From Polynucleobacter meluiroseus (lineage in GTDB: Bacteria > Pseudomonadota > Gammaproteobacteria > Burkholderiales > Burkholderiaceae), in assembly GCA_945881875.1 (NCBI GenBank), contig CAMCVH010000001.1, forward strand, positions 496,001-560,000: a DNA stretch of 64,000 bases. The letters are read 5' to 3'. The notes beneath the pieces were generated by a model. The model made no database searches. It was not told the origin of the DNA and was given only the letters and a program-made list of their open reading frames with translations. Shown piece after piece: positions 1 to 8,629 of the stretch. The translations under genes and the position numbers were made by a program. Each line of letters opens with the position of its first letter. Position 1 is the stretch's first letter.

Positions 1-544
1 GAACTTGCATCGGGCTAGTGTGCGTACGTAACAGCAATGGTTTATTTTTTTCATCGACACCTTCAACATAGAAGGTATCTTGCATTGATCTTGCTGGATG
101 ATTTTCTGGGCTATTAAGTGCCGTGAAATTGAACCAATCGTTTTCAATTTCAGGACCATCAGCCACATCAAATCCAATGGATCTGAAAATTTGTTCAACA
201 CGTTCCCAAGTGCGCATGACAGGATGCAAACTACCGACATCTTGACCGCGACCAGGCAAAGTCACATCAATAGCTTCGGCACTTAAACGCGCTTCTAAAA
301 CGGCATCCGCTAAAGCTTGACGACGCTCATTAAGCGCTGCTTCTACGGCTGATTTAATTTGGTTGATTTCTGCGCCGGCTGCTTTGCGTGCCTCAGGATC
401 TAACGCACCTAGCGACTTCAGACGCTCTGTGAGAATTCCGGATTTACCGAGGTAGCGTGCCTTGGCGTCTTCGAGGGCCGCCGAATCGGCGGCACCATCG
501 AAGTCCCGCTTGGCATCCTCGACAACTTGGTCGAGTGAAACCAT
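1..544 (-). CDS. pheS: Phenylalanine-tRNA ligase alpha subunit, 5' part (cut by window edge)
   Basis: This is the N-terminal 181 or so codons of the alpha subunit of phenylalanyl-tRNA synthetase, which charges tRNA-Phe in an alpha2beta2 complex with PheT. Reading from ATG at 544, the protein begins [17 protein letters not shown], forms the usual N-terminal coiled coil, and reaches the class II core motif [12 protein letters not shown] followed by [12 protein letters not shown], which is diagnostic of PheS. The gene runs off the left edge; pheT presumably follows. It starts 13 bp after rplT, so it is co-transcribed with the thrS-infC-rpmI-rplT block. The first 35 or so codons (about 440-544) are clearly richer in G and C than the rest. 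Confidence 0.95.
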   Translation of the reverse strand, partial: MVSLDQVVEDAKRDFDGAADSAALEDAKARYLGKSGILTERLKSLGALDPEARKAAGAEINQIKSAVEAALNERRQALADAVLEARLSAEAIDVTLPGRGQDVGSLHPVMRTWERVEQIFRSIGFDVADGPEIENDWFNFTALNSPENHPARSMQDTFYVEGVDEKNKPLLLRTHTSPMQV

Positions 545-557
545 ATGCGGGCCCTAC

Positions 558-917
558 TTACGCTGCTACTACTGTTTTGATACGAGCGACTAAAGCAGCA
601 AATGCTGGCTTGTCGTTGATCGCCATGTCAGATAGAACCTTACGGTCTAACTCAACACCAGATCTCTTCATACCATTCATGAAGACGCTGTATGTCACGT
701 CGTACTGACGAACAGCAGCATTGATACGTGCAATCCACAAAGCACGGAATACGCGCTTCTTATTACGACGGTCGCGATAGGCGTACTGACCTGCACGCAT
801 AACCGCTTGTTTAGCAATACGGAATACATTCTTACGACGGCCACGGTAACCCTTGGCAGCATCGATAACTTTTTTATGACGGGCTCTAGCTGTAACCCCG
901 CGTTTGACTCTTGGCAT
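558..917 (-). CDS. rplT: 50S ribosomal protein L20
   Basis: L20 is a primary rRNA-binding protein needed for early 50S assembly and, in several bacteria, a translational repressor of its own operon. The 119-residue protein starts [31 protein letters not shown] in pattern, giving the very basic N-terminal extension typical of L20, and ends in the globular domain with [19 protein letters not shown]. Length is normal for the family. It lies 23 bp after rpmI and 13 bp before pheS, so it sits in the conserved infC-rpmI-rplT-pheS operon. The start ATG is the only sensible one and gives the canonical MPRVK end. Confidence 0.98.
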   Translation of the reverse strand: MPRVKRGVTARARHKKVIDAAKGYRGRRKNVFRIAKQAVMRAGQYAYRDRRNKKRVFRALWIARINAAVRQYDVTYSVFMNGMKRSGVELDRKVLSDMAINDKPAFAALVARIKTVVAA

Positions 918-940
918 TTGATTCTCCTATTCGTCTGAGG

Positions 941-1138
941 TTAAGCGTAAGGCATCATAGCGCGTACTGATTTCACATCTGAATCATGTACGGCAACTGC
1001 ACCGCGAAGGTGACGTTTATTCTTCGTCGTCTTCTTGGTAAGAATATGGCGCTTGAACGCTTGACCACGTTTAATAGAACCGCCTGCGCGAACTCTAAAA
1101 CGCTTAGCTGCACCGCTTTTCGTTTTCATCTTGGGCAT
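941..1138 (-). CDS. rpmI: 50S ribosomal protein L35
   Basis: L35 is a small, basic structural protein of the large ribosomal subunit. The 65-residue product begins [16 protein letters not shown] and ends VRAMMPYA, both family hallmarks. An in-frame ATG exists 21 bp upstream (MNEKGAV), but the canonical MPKMKTKSG start at 1138 is preceded by GGGAG about 6 nt away, so I chose the shorter form. The gene follows infC after a 148-bp gap that probably carries a regulatory leader, and is followed closely by rplT. Confidence 0.97.
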   Translation of the reverse strand: MPKMKTKSGAAKRFRVRAGGSIKRGQAFKRHILTKKTTKNKRHLRGAVAVHDSDVKSVRAMMPYA

Positions 1139-1286
1139 AACTGCTCCCTTTTCATTCATATGTACGACTTAGGTGGCAATCGACGATTGCACTTCTCTTA
1201 CCCAGACATACTTCTTAATAAGACTTTCGTCTTTCTCCGGTCAAACTTACATTCGCCGGGTTGCTACAAACTACTGTTACCAGTAA
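1139..1286 (-). promoter_or_regulatory. infC-rpmI intergenic leader with hairpins (possible L20 autoregulatory region)
   Basis: This 148-bp gap is long for an operon whose other gaps are 13-41 bp. On the minus strand it contains a perfect 6-bp stem with a 3-nt loop at 1176-1190 (GCAATC/GATTGC), a 4-bp ACTG/CAGT stem near 1271-1282 and a GAC/GTC mini-hairpin near 1222-1231. In E. coli the infC-rpmI region carries the mRNA structure to which L20 binds to repress rpmI and rplT. Position and structure suggest a counterpart here, but I cannot model a pseudoknot by eye. Confidence 0.4.
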
Positions 1287-1808
1287 TTATTTCTTCTTAA
1301 TGGGAGAAAGAACCATCACCATCTGGCGCCCCTCCATCTTTGGAAACTGTTCTACAGAACCAAACGGCTCCAAGTCAGCTTTCAATCTTTCTAACATGCG
1401 CACACCAATTTCTTGGTGGGCTAATTCTCTACCTCGAAAACGCAAAGTGATTTTAGTTTTATCACCCTCTTCTAAGAACTTCGTTAGATTGCGCAACTTA
1501 ACGTTGTAGTCACCATCATCAGTACCTGGGCGGAACTTAACTTCCTTAACCTGGACCACCTTTTGCTTTAACTTAGCTTCGTGAGCTTTTTTAGCTTCTT
1601 GGTATTTGAATTTGCCGTAATCCATCACACGACAAACTGGAGGTACTGCCGTAGGGGCAATCTCCACCAAATCTAATTCACTCTCTTCAGCCAGTTTTAA
1701 TGCATCAGGTAGAGATACAACACCTAATGGTTCACTGTCGTTGCCAATCAATCGTATCTCGGAGGCAGTAATTTCCCGATTAATACGATGTGTTTTCTCA
1801 GTAGCTAT
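1287..1808 (-). CDS. infC: Translation initiation factor IF-3, ATA start codon
   Basis: IF-3 binds the 30S subunit, keeps 50S off and proofreads start codon and initiator tRNA. The protein reads (I)[19 protein letters not shown], then the N-terminal domain with [19 protein letters not shown], the linker [19 protein letters not shown], and the C-terminal domain with [15 protein letters not shown] and a lysine-rich end: 173 residues, normal for the family. No ATG, GTG or TTG lies where homologues start; the codon there is ATA (1808-1806), preceded by AAAGGAA about 8 nt upstream. Non-standard starts in infC are a known autoregulatory device, because IF-3 itself disfavours them. A TTG at 1751 would delete 19 conserved residues and is unlikely. 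thrS ends 41 bp upstream. Confidence 0.93.
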   Translation of the reverse strand: MATEKTHRINREITASEIRLIGNDSEPLGVVSLPDALKLAEESELDLVEIAPTAVPPVCRVMDYGKFKYQEAKKAHEAKLKQKVVQVKEVKFRPGTDDGDYNVKLRNLTKFLEEGDKTKITLRFRGRELAHQEIGVRMLERLKADLEPFGSVEQFPKMEGRQMVMVLSPIKKK

Positions 1809-1849
1809 TTCGCGTTTCCTTTAAAAATTTATAAAAAATCCTATACACC

Positions 1850-3772
1850 TCAGGCAAGCTGGGGTCCGACCTTCTGGGAAACATCCTGTTGGAGTCGGGC
1901 AATGAAATCGTCGATCGGCATAACACCTAGATCAAGACCACCTCTGGCGCGTACGGCCACCGCATTTGCTTCAGATTCTTTATCACCTACAACCAACAAA
2001 TAAGGAACCTTCTGCATTGCGTGCTCGCGTATTTTAAGCGTTATTTTCTCGTTACGCAAATCAGACTCAGCCCTAAATCCTTGTTTTTTGAGGATTTGCT
2101 GAACTTTTTGGGCATATTCGGCTGAATTTCCTGAAATATTCATGACTACGCACTGAATTGGTGCAAGCCAGGTAGGCATGGCTCCAGCGTGGTTTTCGAT
2201 CAAAATACCGATAAATCGCTCCAAAGAACCCACAATTGCTCGGTGCAACATCACTGGAACTTTACGGTCGTTGTCAGCTGAAACATATTCAGCACCTAAG
2301 CGAAGTGGCATTGAAAAGTCGACTTGCATCGTGCCACATTGCCATGAACGACCAATGGAATCTTTCAAATGATATTCAATCTTTGGACCATAAAAAGCGC
2401 CCTCACCTGGCAACTCTTCCCAATCTTGATTCGATGCTTTCAGGGCATTTCTGAGCGCTGCTTCTGCTTTATCCCAAATGGCATCGTCACCAACGCGCTT
2501 AGCAGGACGCAAAGCGAGCTTTACTGCCACTTCAGTAAATCCAAAATCGTTATAAACCTCACGAACTGCTTTATCAAAAGCAGCTACTTCTGATTGGATT
2601 TGATCTTCTGTACAGAAAATATGACCATCATCTTGCGTAAAACCACGCACACGCATTAAACCGTGCAAGGCTCCTGAAGATTCATTACGGTGACATTGAC
2701 CAAACTCACCATAACGCAATGGAAGTTCACGGTAGCTGTGTAATCCTGCGTTATAAATCTGAACGTGGCCAGGACAGTTCATCGGCTTAAGAGCGTAAGC
2801 ACGATTCTCTGACTCCGTCGTGAACATATTGTCTTTGTAGTTTTCCCAGTGACCTGACTTCTCCCACAAACCACGATCTAAGATTTGAGGTGCTTTGACC
2901 TCTTGATAATCGTTGTCTTGGTAAACGCGGCGCATGTACTGCTCCACCTGCTGCCAAATCGTCCAGCCCTTAGGGTGCCAGAAGATCAAGCCAGGAGCTT
3001 CTTCTTGGAAATGGAATAGATCTAATTGTTTACCTAATTTACGATGGTCACGCTTCTCAACCTCTTCCAACATGTGCAAGTAAGCTTCTTGATCTTCTTT
3101 TTTAGTCCAAGCCGTGCCGTAAATACGCTGCAACATCTCATTGTTGCTATCACCGCGCCAATAAGCGCCAGCAACCTTCATGAGTTTGAATACTTTTAAC
3201 TTACCAGTGGATGGTACGTGTGGACCACGACAGAGATCGGTGAATCCACCTTCTGAGTAAAGCGATACATCCTCATTCGAAGGAATGCGCTCGATCAGCT
3301 CAGCCTTGTAGGTTTCGCCTAAGCCTTTGAAGTATTGAACTGCTTCATCACGACTGACAACGCGACGCTCAACCATCTCGTCTTTTTTAGCTAACTCAGC
3401 CATGCGCTTTTCAATAGCAGCTAAGTCATCAGGTGTAAAAGGACGGCTGTAGGCGAAGTCATAATAGAAACCAGACTCAATTACAGGGCCAATAGTTACC
3501 TGTGCTTCGGGATAGAGCTCTTTGACGGCATAAGCTAGTAAATGCGCTGTTGAATGGCGAATTACTTCAAGACCCTCTGGGTCTTTATCAGTAACGATTG
3601 CTAGATTGATATCAGAATTGATGAGGTAACTGGTGTCAACCAATTGATCATTGACCTTGCCTGCCAAAGCGGCTTTAGCTAAACCAGCACCAATGCTTTG
3701 CGCCACTTCAGCAACGGTTAACGGAGCGGGATACTCACGCTTCGATCCATCAGGTAATGTGACAACAACCAT
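1850..3772 (-). CDS. thrS: Threonine-tRNA ligase
   Basis: ThrRS charges tRNA-Thr and edits mischarged serine. The 640-residue protein shows the full domain order: N-terminal TGS domain (about 1-61), editing domain with HSTAH and the later TDLCRGPHV metal-binding pair, class II catalytic core with the [25 protein letters not shown] motif 2 region, and a C-terminal anticodon-binding domain (from about residue 540). Length is standard. The ATG at 3772 has GGAG 5 nt upstream. It is the first protein gene of the thrS-infC-rpmI-rplT-pheS operon and is preceded by a terminator-like hairpin and tRNA-Val. Confidence 0.98.
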   Translation of the reverse strand: MVVVTLPDGSKREYPAPLTVAEVAQSIGAGLAKAALAGKVNDQLVDTSYLINSDINLAIVTDKDPEGLEVIRHSTAHLLAYAVKELYPEAQVTIGPVIESGFYYDFAYSRPFTPDDLAAIEKRMAELAKKDEMVERRVVSRDEAVQYFKGLGETYKAELIERIPSNEDVSLYSEGGFTDLCRGPHVPSTGKLKVFKLMKVAGAYWRGDSNNEMLQRIYGTAWTKKEDQEAYLHMLEEVEKRDHRKLGKQLDLFHFQEEAPGLIFWHPKGWTIWQQVEQYMRRVYQDNDYQEVKAPQILDRGLWEKSGHWENYKDNMFTTESENRAYALKPMNCPGHVQIYNAGLHSYRELPLRYGEFGQCHRNESSGALHGLMRVRGFTQDDGHIFCTEDQIQSEVAAFDKAVREVYNDFGFTEVAVKLALRPAKRVGDDAIWDKAEAALRNALKASNQDWEELPGEGAFYGPKIEYHLKDSIGRSWQCGTMQVDFSMPLRLGAEYVSADNDRKVPVMLHRAIVGSLERFIGILIENHAGAMPTWLAPIQCVVMNISGNSAEYAQKVQQILKKQGFRAESDLRNEKITLKIREHAMQKVPYLLVVGDKESEANAVAVRARGGLDLGVMPIDDFIARLQQDVSQKVGPQLA

Positions 3773-3781
3773 ATCAACTCC

Positions 3782-3835
3782 AAAAAAACGGCGCGGTGCT
3801 CTGGGATCTTTTTTGAACCTAGGACATTCCGCGCC
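3782..3835 (-). terminator. Terminator-like hairpin in front of thrS (tRNA terminator or attenuator)
   Basis: On the minus strand a perfect GC-rich 7-bp stem (GGCGCGG at 3835-3829 with CCGCGCC at 3796-3790) encloses a loop of about 32 nt and is followed by G and seven T residues (3788-3782). The thrS Shine-Dalgarno begins directly after the T run. It can end the tRNA-Val transcript, and any transcript that begins upstream of it would have to read through to reach thrS. Confidence 0.6.
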
Positions 3836-3857
3836 TATATCGTTACATCTAATTCGT

Positions 3858-3934
3858 TGGTAGGCTCGACTGAATTCGAATCAGCGACCTCTTCCATGTC
3901 AAGGAAGCGCTCTAACCAACTGAGCTACGAGCCT
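3858..3934 (-). tRNA. tRNA-Val (anticodon GAC)
   Basis: The minus strand folds as a full 77-nt tRNA: acceptor AGGCTCG pairs with CGAGCCT, D arm GCTC/GAGC, anticodon stem CTTCC/GGAAG around loop TTGACAT with anticodon GAC, a 5-nt variable region, T arm GCTGA/TCAGT around TTCGAAT, and an encoded CCA end. GAC reads GTC and GTT valine codons. It lies between relA and thrS, 29 bp after the relA stop. Confidence 0.97.
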
Positions 3935-3963
3935 ATTAAGTCGTACAGTTTATCACTTGTTGG

Positions 3964-5904
3964 CTACTTTCTTCTTGCTTCTGTCACACCTTTTACTTCC
4001 ATGAGGGCTGCCATGGCAGCTTGTAAACCATCCGTTGATGGAATCTCAATGGTGAACTGCATACTTGCCAAACCCTTGCGAGACTGAGTCTTAACACCTG
4101 TGACATTGATTTTCAAACGAGAAAATACTTCAGATATGTCTTTCAACAAGCCTTGGCGATCAAGAGCCATGAGAGCTACATCAACCGGGAACAATGCTTT
4201 GTTTGAGTTTTCTGACTGATGACCCCACTCAGTGAGAACAACCCGCTCTGAAGCTCTTGCCAATAACTGCTTAAAAGTTCGGCAATCTGTTCTATGTATA
4301 GATACACCGCGACCACGCGTGACAAAGCCACTGATGGGGTCGGGTGGCACAGGTCGGCAGCAGCGTGACAACTGAGTCAATAGAGAATCAACCCCTACTA
4401 CCAATACACCGCCATGCGTCGACTTCGCTCTACTCTTACGTAAAATGATGTCAGGCAGTTCCGCTTTGGGAGTTTCAGTCTCGGCATCTTCTTTGGGGCT
4501 ATCTTTATGGTTACCCTCTTGTTCTGCCTGTTGAGCGGTAAACCAAGCTCTTACTTTAGAGCGTGCTCGGTGGCTCGCTAAGTAACCGCGCTCAAGATTT
4601 AACCAATCCATAGAGGGACCACCCAGCTTGACCGAAATAATGTCGACGGTTTGTCCGTTTTTTAAACGAGTATCCAAGGGCACCATCGCACCATCGACAC
4701 GCGCACCACGACAACGATGACCTAAGTCTGTATGAACAGAGTAAGCAAAATCAATGGGCGTAGATCCTTCCTCTAAAGGAACTACTTGTCCAAGAGGTGT
4801 TAAAACATAGATGTGATCATCGAGATCTTGGCTCTTGAGTTGATCCCAAGCATCCTCTTTCCAAGCGATTAATTGTCTGGCCCAAGCAATTCTTTGGTCA
4901 TATTCATCTTTTGCACTGATAGTGCCTGCGTAACCTTGCTTACCAGCCTCTTTGTAACGCCAGTGAGCAGCTAGTCCATATTCAGCCTGTTGATGCATGT
5001 CATGAGTTCTTACTTGAACCTCAAATGAAACCCCTTCCGAATCCATGACAACCGTATGTAAAGATTGATAACCGTTTGGTTTAGGTCTTGCGATGTAATC
5101 GTCAAACTCTTTAGGAACAGGTTGCCATACATGATGAACAATGCCTAAGGCTGCGTAACAATCTTTAACATCATTAACTAAAATTCTAAAAGCCCTAACG
5201 TCATAGAGCTGGGCAAAATCCAAGGCCTTACCTTGCATCTTTTTCCAAATGCTATAAATATTTTTTGGTCGCCCTTGAACTTCGAATTGAATACCAGCAA
5301 CTTTCAACTCCCCCTCTAATTGCCCAATGATGTGCCCAACAAAATCCTCTCGCTCGATTCTTTTCGAATCAAGTAATTTAGCTATCTGTTGATAGGTGTC
5401 AGGGGTCAGGCAGCGAAAAGCTAAATCCTCCATCTCCCATTTGATTTGCCAAATACCTAAACGATTCGCAAGAGCTGCATCAACGTCCAAAATATTTTTT
5501 GCCCAAGATGCCTCAGTATTAATTTTTTGCGAGGTGACCCAGCGCAAAGTCTGAACTACTGAAGCTAAATGTAAGAGCACAACTCGTAAATCATGTGCAA
5601 ATGCCAAAAGCATTTTTCTTAGCACTTCAACTTGCGCTTGAGCACTTTGACCTAACTGACTGGATGATTGCTTAGCAATTTTTATCTGAGCTGCTTTCAA
5701 ACCACGATAGCCTAAAACCAATTGAGCGACTTCTTGACTCAGCTGTTTTTCTAAAGCTTCTTTGTTCAGAACGGAATCTAAATGTTTGGCTGCTACGCAG
5801 CTCGCTTCATCAAGCCTCAGTGATTGAAGAATCTCTTGCACACCTTGAGCATGTGCTTCTGAATCCTCACCAAATAATGAATCTGAATTAACTAAAGAAC
5901 TCAC
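3964..5904 (-). CDS. relA: GTP pyrophosphokinase RelA ((p)ppGpp synthetase)
   Basis: RelA makes (p)ppGpp on ribosomes stalled with uncharged tRNA. The synthetase domain is clear (RPKNIYSIWKKM, YDVRAFRILV, and EFDDYIARPKPNGYQSLHT, the acidic EXDD version typical of RelA rather than of bifunctional Rel/SpoT). A TGS domain (DHIYVLTPLGQVVPLEEGS), a zinc-finger-like region with RCCRPVPPDP, and a C-terminal ACT domain follow. The N-terminal hydrolase-like domain lacks the catalytic HD pair (AAKHLDSV region), so it should be synthesis-only. No ATG is available: a TTG at 5910 and a GTG at 5904 are in frame; GTG has AGGTAG at a better distance. Either start overlaps the upstream hydrolase gene. Confidence 0.93.
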   Translation of the reverse strand: MSSLVNSDSLFGEDSEAHAQGVQEILQSLRLDEASCVAAKHLDSVLNKEALEKQLSQEVAQLVLGYRGLKAAQIKIAKQSSSQLGQSAQAQVEVLRKMLLAFAHDLRVVLLHLASVVQTLRWVTSQKINTEASWAKNILDVDAALANRLGIWQIKWEMEDLAFRCLTPDTYQQIAKLLDSKRIEREDFVGHIIGQLEGELKVAGIQFEVQGRPKNIYSIWKKMQGKALDFAQLYDVRAFRILVNDVKDCYAALGIVHHVWQPVPKEFDDYIARPKPNGYQSLHTVVMDSEGVSFEVQVRTHDMHQQAEYGLAAHWRYKEAGKQGYAGTISAKDEYDQRIAWARQLIAWKEDAWDQLKSQDLDDHIYVLTPLGQVVPLEEGSTPIDFAYSVHTDLGHRCRGARVDGAMVPLDTRLKNGQTVDIISVKLGGPSMDWLNLERGYLASHRARSKVRAWFTAQQAEQEGNHKDSPKEDAETETPKAELPDIILRKSRAKSTHGGVLVVGVDSLLTQLSRCCRPVPPDPISGFVTRGRGVSIHRTDCRTFKQLLARASERVVLTEWGHQSENSNKALFPVDVALMALDRQGLLKDISEVFSRLKINVTGVKTQSRKGLASMQFTIEIPSTDGLQAAMAALMEVKGVTEARRK

Positions 5905-6889
5905 GGGCAATCGCTACCTGTTCTGGCGTTATAAATGCGGGCGCATGTCCAACCCCAGGAATTTCTAGACTTCTCGTGCGCGGACGACGGCGACACATTT
6001 CAGTCACGGTTTTAGCTGAGAGTAAGTCCGAGTTTGCCCCGCGAACAACCAGCATGTCTGCTTGAATAGCATCAAAAGCTTTCCAAGTCATCATCTCACC
6101 CATAGCTGCAGTGACTTTATTCAAAGCGGCAAATGGTTTTGAAATATCTGGGTCATAGTGGACTTTCCATCCTGAGCCATCTTGAACCAAGTGAGGGCCG
6201 TTGTAATCTCTCCATTGCTCAGGTGTGAAATCACCAAAAGGGGCGCAAAAACGATTAAGGTAAATCAGTCCTTCTTCTTTGGTCGCAAAATGCAATGGCT
6301 TACCAACATAATCACCCAAACGTTTTAGAGACTCTGGCTCTATTCTTGGACCAACATCATTGATGATCATCCTGCTAATAGGTGAATTTTTTTGGCTGGC
6401 CATAAAGATACCAATCAAGCCACCCATCGAAGTTCCAAACCAGTCTACCTTCTGAACACCTAATCTATTCACTAGAGCCGACATATCAGCCACGTATTGC
6501 GGTAAACCATAAAGCATGGAGTTGTCTAACCAATCCGAATCTCCTCGCCCCACAATATCAGGACAAATCACTCGATAGCGATCACTCATCGCTTTTGCAA
6601 GAACATTAAAGTCACTACCGCGACGTGTTAAACCATGAACACAAATCAAAACATTTTGATTATCGGGGTCACCCCACTCGTGATAAGCCATTCGATGTGA
6701 GCCAGATGAGCTGGCACATTGAATGTAGTGAGTTTGAGAGAGAGGAGCCTGTGGTGTTACTGTTTCTTCAACAGGAATAGGATGGCTTAATTTGACTGGC
6801 TCAGATATATTCTCAGTGACTGTAGGAGTGGCGCTCTCAGTCTTCGTGCCAACCAATCGCTTAAGAAGATTCTTTAAGCCTTCCAGCAT
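5888..6889 (-). CDS. Alpha/beta hydrolase
   Basis: A 333-residue alpha/beta-hydrolase-fold protein of unknown substrate. It shows the oxyanion region VLICVHGLTRRGSDF, the nucleophile elbow GTSMGG (Ser) and the C-terminal histidine in GVGHAPAF, so the catalytic triad looks intact. The first 60 or so residues are a polar, low-complexity leader rich in T, E and P, without a clear signal peptide. The ATG at 6889 overlaps the stop of the 3-hydroxybutyrate dehydrogenase gene (TAATG), which argues for translational coupling and for a role linked to hydroxybutyrate or polyester metabolism, for example an oligomer or thioester hydrolase. That role is inference only. Confidence 0.85.
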   Translation of the reverse strand: MLEGLKNLLKRLVGTKTESATPTVTENISEPVKLSHPIPVEETVTPQAPLSQTHYIQCASSSGSHRMAYHEWGDPDNQNVLICVHGLTRRGSDFNVLAKAMSDRYRVICPDIVGRGDSDWLDNSMLYGLPQYVADMSALVNRLGVQKVDWFGTSMGGLIGIFMASQKNSPISRMIINDVGPRIEPESLKRLGDYVGKPLHFATKEEGLIYLNRFCAPFGDFTPEQWRDYNGPHLVQDGSGWKVHYDPDISKPFAALNKVTAAMGEMMTWKAFDAIQADMLVVRGANSDLLSAKTVTEMCRRRPRTRSLEIPGVGHAPAFITPEQVAIAREFFS

Positions 6890-7668
6890 TATTGAGCAGC
6901 CCAACCACCATCCATATTCCAAGCCACACCACGTATCTGGGTAGCTGCTGGACTACAGAAGAAAACTGCTAAAGCTGCCAATTGCTCAGGTGTCACAAAT
7001 TCACCGGAGGGTTGTTTTTCAGAGAGTAATAATTTTTTAGCTTCTTCATTACTTACTTTTTCTTTTTCAGCTCTTGCATCGACTTGTTTTTGAACAAGAG
7101 GGGTCAACACCCAACCCGGACAAATTGCATTACAAGTAATGCCTGTTTGAGCATTTTCTAAGGCTGTCACTTTGGTCAGTCCAACAATACCGTGCTTGGC
7201 TGCAACGTATGCTGATTTTTGAGCTGATGCAACCAATCCATGCACAGAAGCTATGTTAATGATGCGCCCCCAATTACGCTGCTTCATGACCGGCATAGCT
7301 AAACGCGTTGTATGAAAAGCAGAAGTTAAATTAATAGCGATGATGGCGTCCCAGCGGTCCACCGGAAAATCTTCGATATTAGCCACATGCTGAATGCCGG
7401 CGTTATTAACCAAAATATCAACGCCGCCAAATCGCTTTTCAGCAAACCTCATCATGTCTTCAATCTCTAAAGCTTTGCTCATATCAGCACCGTGATACTC
7501 CACCTCAACGCCTAAGGCTTTAACTTGCGTAATAGCAGCATCTTTTTCACCGAAGCCATTCATGATGATGTTGGCACCCTGCTCTGCAAGAGCGATGGCA
7601 ATACCTAAACCAATACCACTGGTTGAACCAGTCACTAGTGCTGTTTTACCTTCTAGCATTTTCATCAT
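6889..7668 (-). CDS. bdhA: 3-hydroxybutyrate dehydrogenase (SDR family)
   Basis: This short-chain dehydrogenase most resembles BdhA, which oxidises D-3-hydroxybutyrate to acetoacetate with NAD. It has the TGSTSGIG cofactor motif, NNAG, and the catalytic S-Y-K set (NIASVHG, YVAAKHG), and the long AQTGITCNAICPGWVLTPLVQKQ stretch seen in BdhA; 259 residues is normal. ATG at 7668 follows AGGAG by 8 nt. Downstream it is coupled to the hydrolase; upstream, after 52 bp, is a cation-efflux gene and then scoBA, whose product activates the acetoacetate made here to acetoacetyl-CoA. Together they form a ketone-body or PHB-degradation unit. Confidence 0.9.
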   Translation of the reverse strand: MMKMLEGKTALVTGSTSGIGLGIAIALAEQGANIIMNGFGEKDAAITQVKALGVEVEYHGADMSKALEIEDMMRFAEKRFGGVDILVNNAGIQHVANIEDFPVDRWDAIIAINLTSAFHTTRLAMPVMKQRNWGRIINIASVHGLVASAQKSAYVAAKHGIVGLTKVTALENAQTGITCNAICPGWVLTPLVQKQVDARAEKEKVSNEEAKKLLLSEKQPSGEFVTPEQLAALAVFFCSPAATQIRGVAWNMDGGWAAQ

Positions 7669-7720
7669 TCTGATGACTCCTGTTATTTTTTACTATTACT
7701 TGTTATTTTATTTATTTTAA

Positions 7721-8629
7721 TTAACTTGGCATTTCAGGTTGTATCGTGACGTGATCAATATCATATTTTTCTAACAACATTTTATTGATGAGATCCAATG
7801 TTATTGGCCAGTCTTGAAGATCACGTACTTCCACATGACCAATCAATGCTGGATGACCTGGTGTCATTTCCCAAACGTGCAAGTCATGAACAGCTAATAC
7901 TCCTGGAATCTTAGCAAGATCCTGTCCCACTGAAACGTAATCAATGTGATGAGGTACACCCTCCATCAGAAAGTGATATGACTCTCTTAATACATCGGAT
8001 GTTGAACGGAGAACTAAAACGCATACAAATAAAGATAAGATTGGATCAATGGGCATCCAGCCCGTAAAGTGAATCACCAAACCAGCAATCAAAGCAGCTA
8101 CAGATCCTAATAGGTCACCCATCACATGAACCAAAGCTGCTTTGGTATTAACACTTTTTTTATCTTTCGATAAAACCCAAGCAACAATGATGTTAATCAC
8201 CAAACCGATGATGGCTACGATCGTGACGGTGAGACCTTTAACTTCATGTGGATCTCTAAACCTTGTTAACGCTTCATAAGCAATCCACGCAACCAACACC
8301 AACATGGCCAAACCGTTGATGAATGCGGCCAGTGATTCTGCTCTGCCAAAACCAAATGAATGTTTTGCTGAGGGTGGTCGCTTGGCAATGATTTGAGCAA
8401 GAAGTGCCAAGCCCAATGCAACAGCGTCGGTCACCATATGCCCTGCGTCAGAAATCAAGGCTAAAGAGTTAGCCCAGAAACCTGCAAAAGCCTCAATACC
8501 AGCAAATGTAAAAGTTAATAAAACGGCTATGACTAAGATAGATTTATTGTGGTCTTCTCGATAATGAAGATGTTTTGCGTCCCCCCTTTTGTGGGCATGC
8601 AATTGATCAAGGGGACTTGTTGAGCTCAT
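7721..8629 (-). CDS. Cation diffusion facilitator transporter (Zn/Co/Cd type)
   Basis: A 302-residue CDF family membrane protein exporting divalent metal in exchange for protons. Six membrane segments are visible, with the metal-site pattern SDAGHMVTD in TM2 and HVMGD in TM5, and a C-terminal cytoplasmic domain containing the HDLHVW motif. A His-rich start (LHAHKRGDAKHLHYREDH) may bind metal. The ATG at 8629 overlaps the scoB stop (TGATG), so it is translated from the sco transcript. Placement of a metal exporter between acetoacetate genes is odd and has no obvious functional reason. An upstream in-frame start (8656) would lie inside scoB and is less likely. Confidence 0.9.
   Translation of the reverse strand: MSSTSPLDQLHAHKRGDAKHLHYREDHNKSILVIAVLLTFTFAGIEAFAGFWANSLALISDAGHMVTDAVALGLALLAQIIAKRPPSAKHSFGFGRAESLAAFINGLAMLVLVAWIAYEALTRFRDPHEVKGLTVTIVAIIGLVINIIVAWVLSKDKKSVNTKAALVHVMGDLLGSVAALIAGLVIHFTGWMPIDPILSLFVCVLVLRSTSDVLRESYHFLMEGVPHHIDYVSVGQDLAKIPGVLAVHDLHVWEMTPGHPALIGHVEVRDLQDWPITLDLINKMLLEKYDIDHVTIQPEMPS

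Noticed and set aside
651-2003. Plus-strand open frames across the ribosomal protein and thrS genes
   Set aside because: They are mirror frames of strongly supported minus-strand genes and show no family resemblance or ribosome sites.
3773-3857. T-box riboswitch before thrS
   Set aside because: T-boxes are not expected in Proteobacteria, and the leader is too short with no antiterminator/specifier arrangement; only a simple terminator-like hairpin is present.
3885-3905. TTGACA as a -35 box upstream of thrS
   Set aside because: It is the anticodon loop and stem of tRNA-Val (TTGACAT), fully explained by the tRNA.
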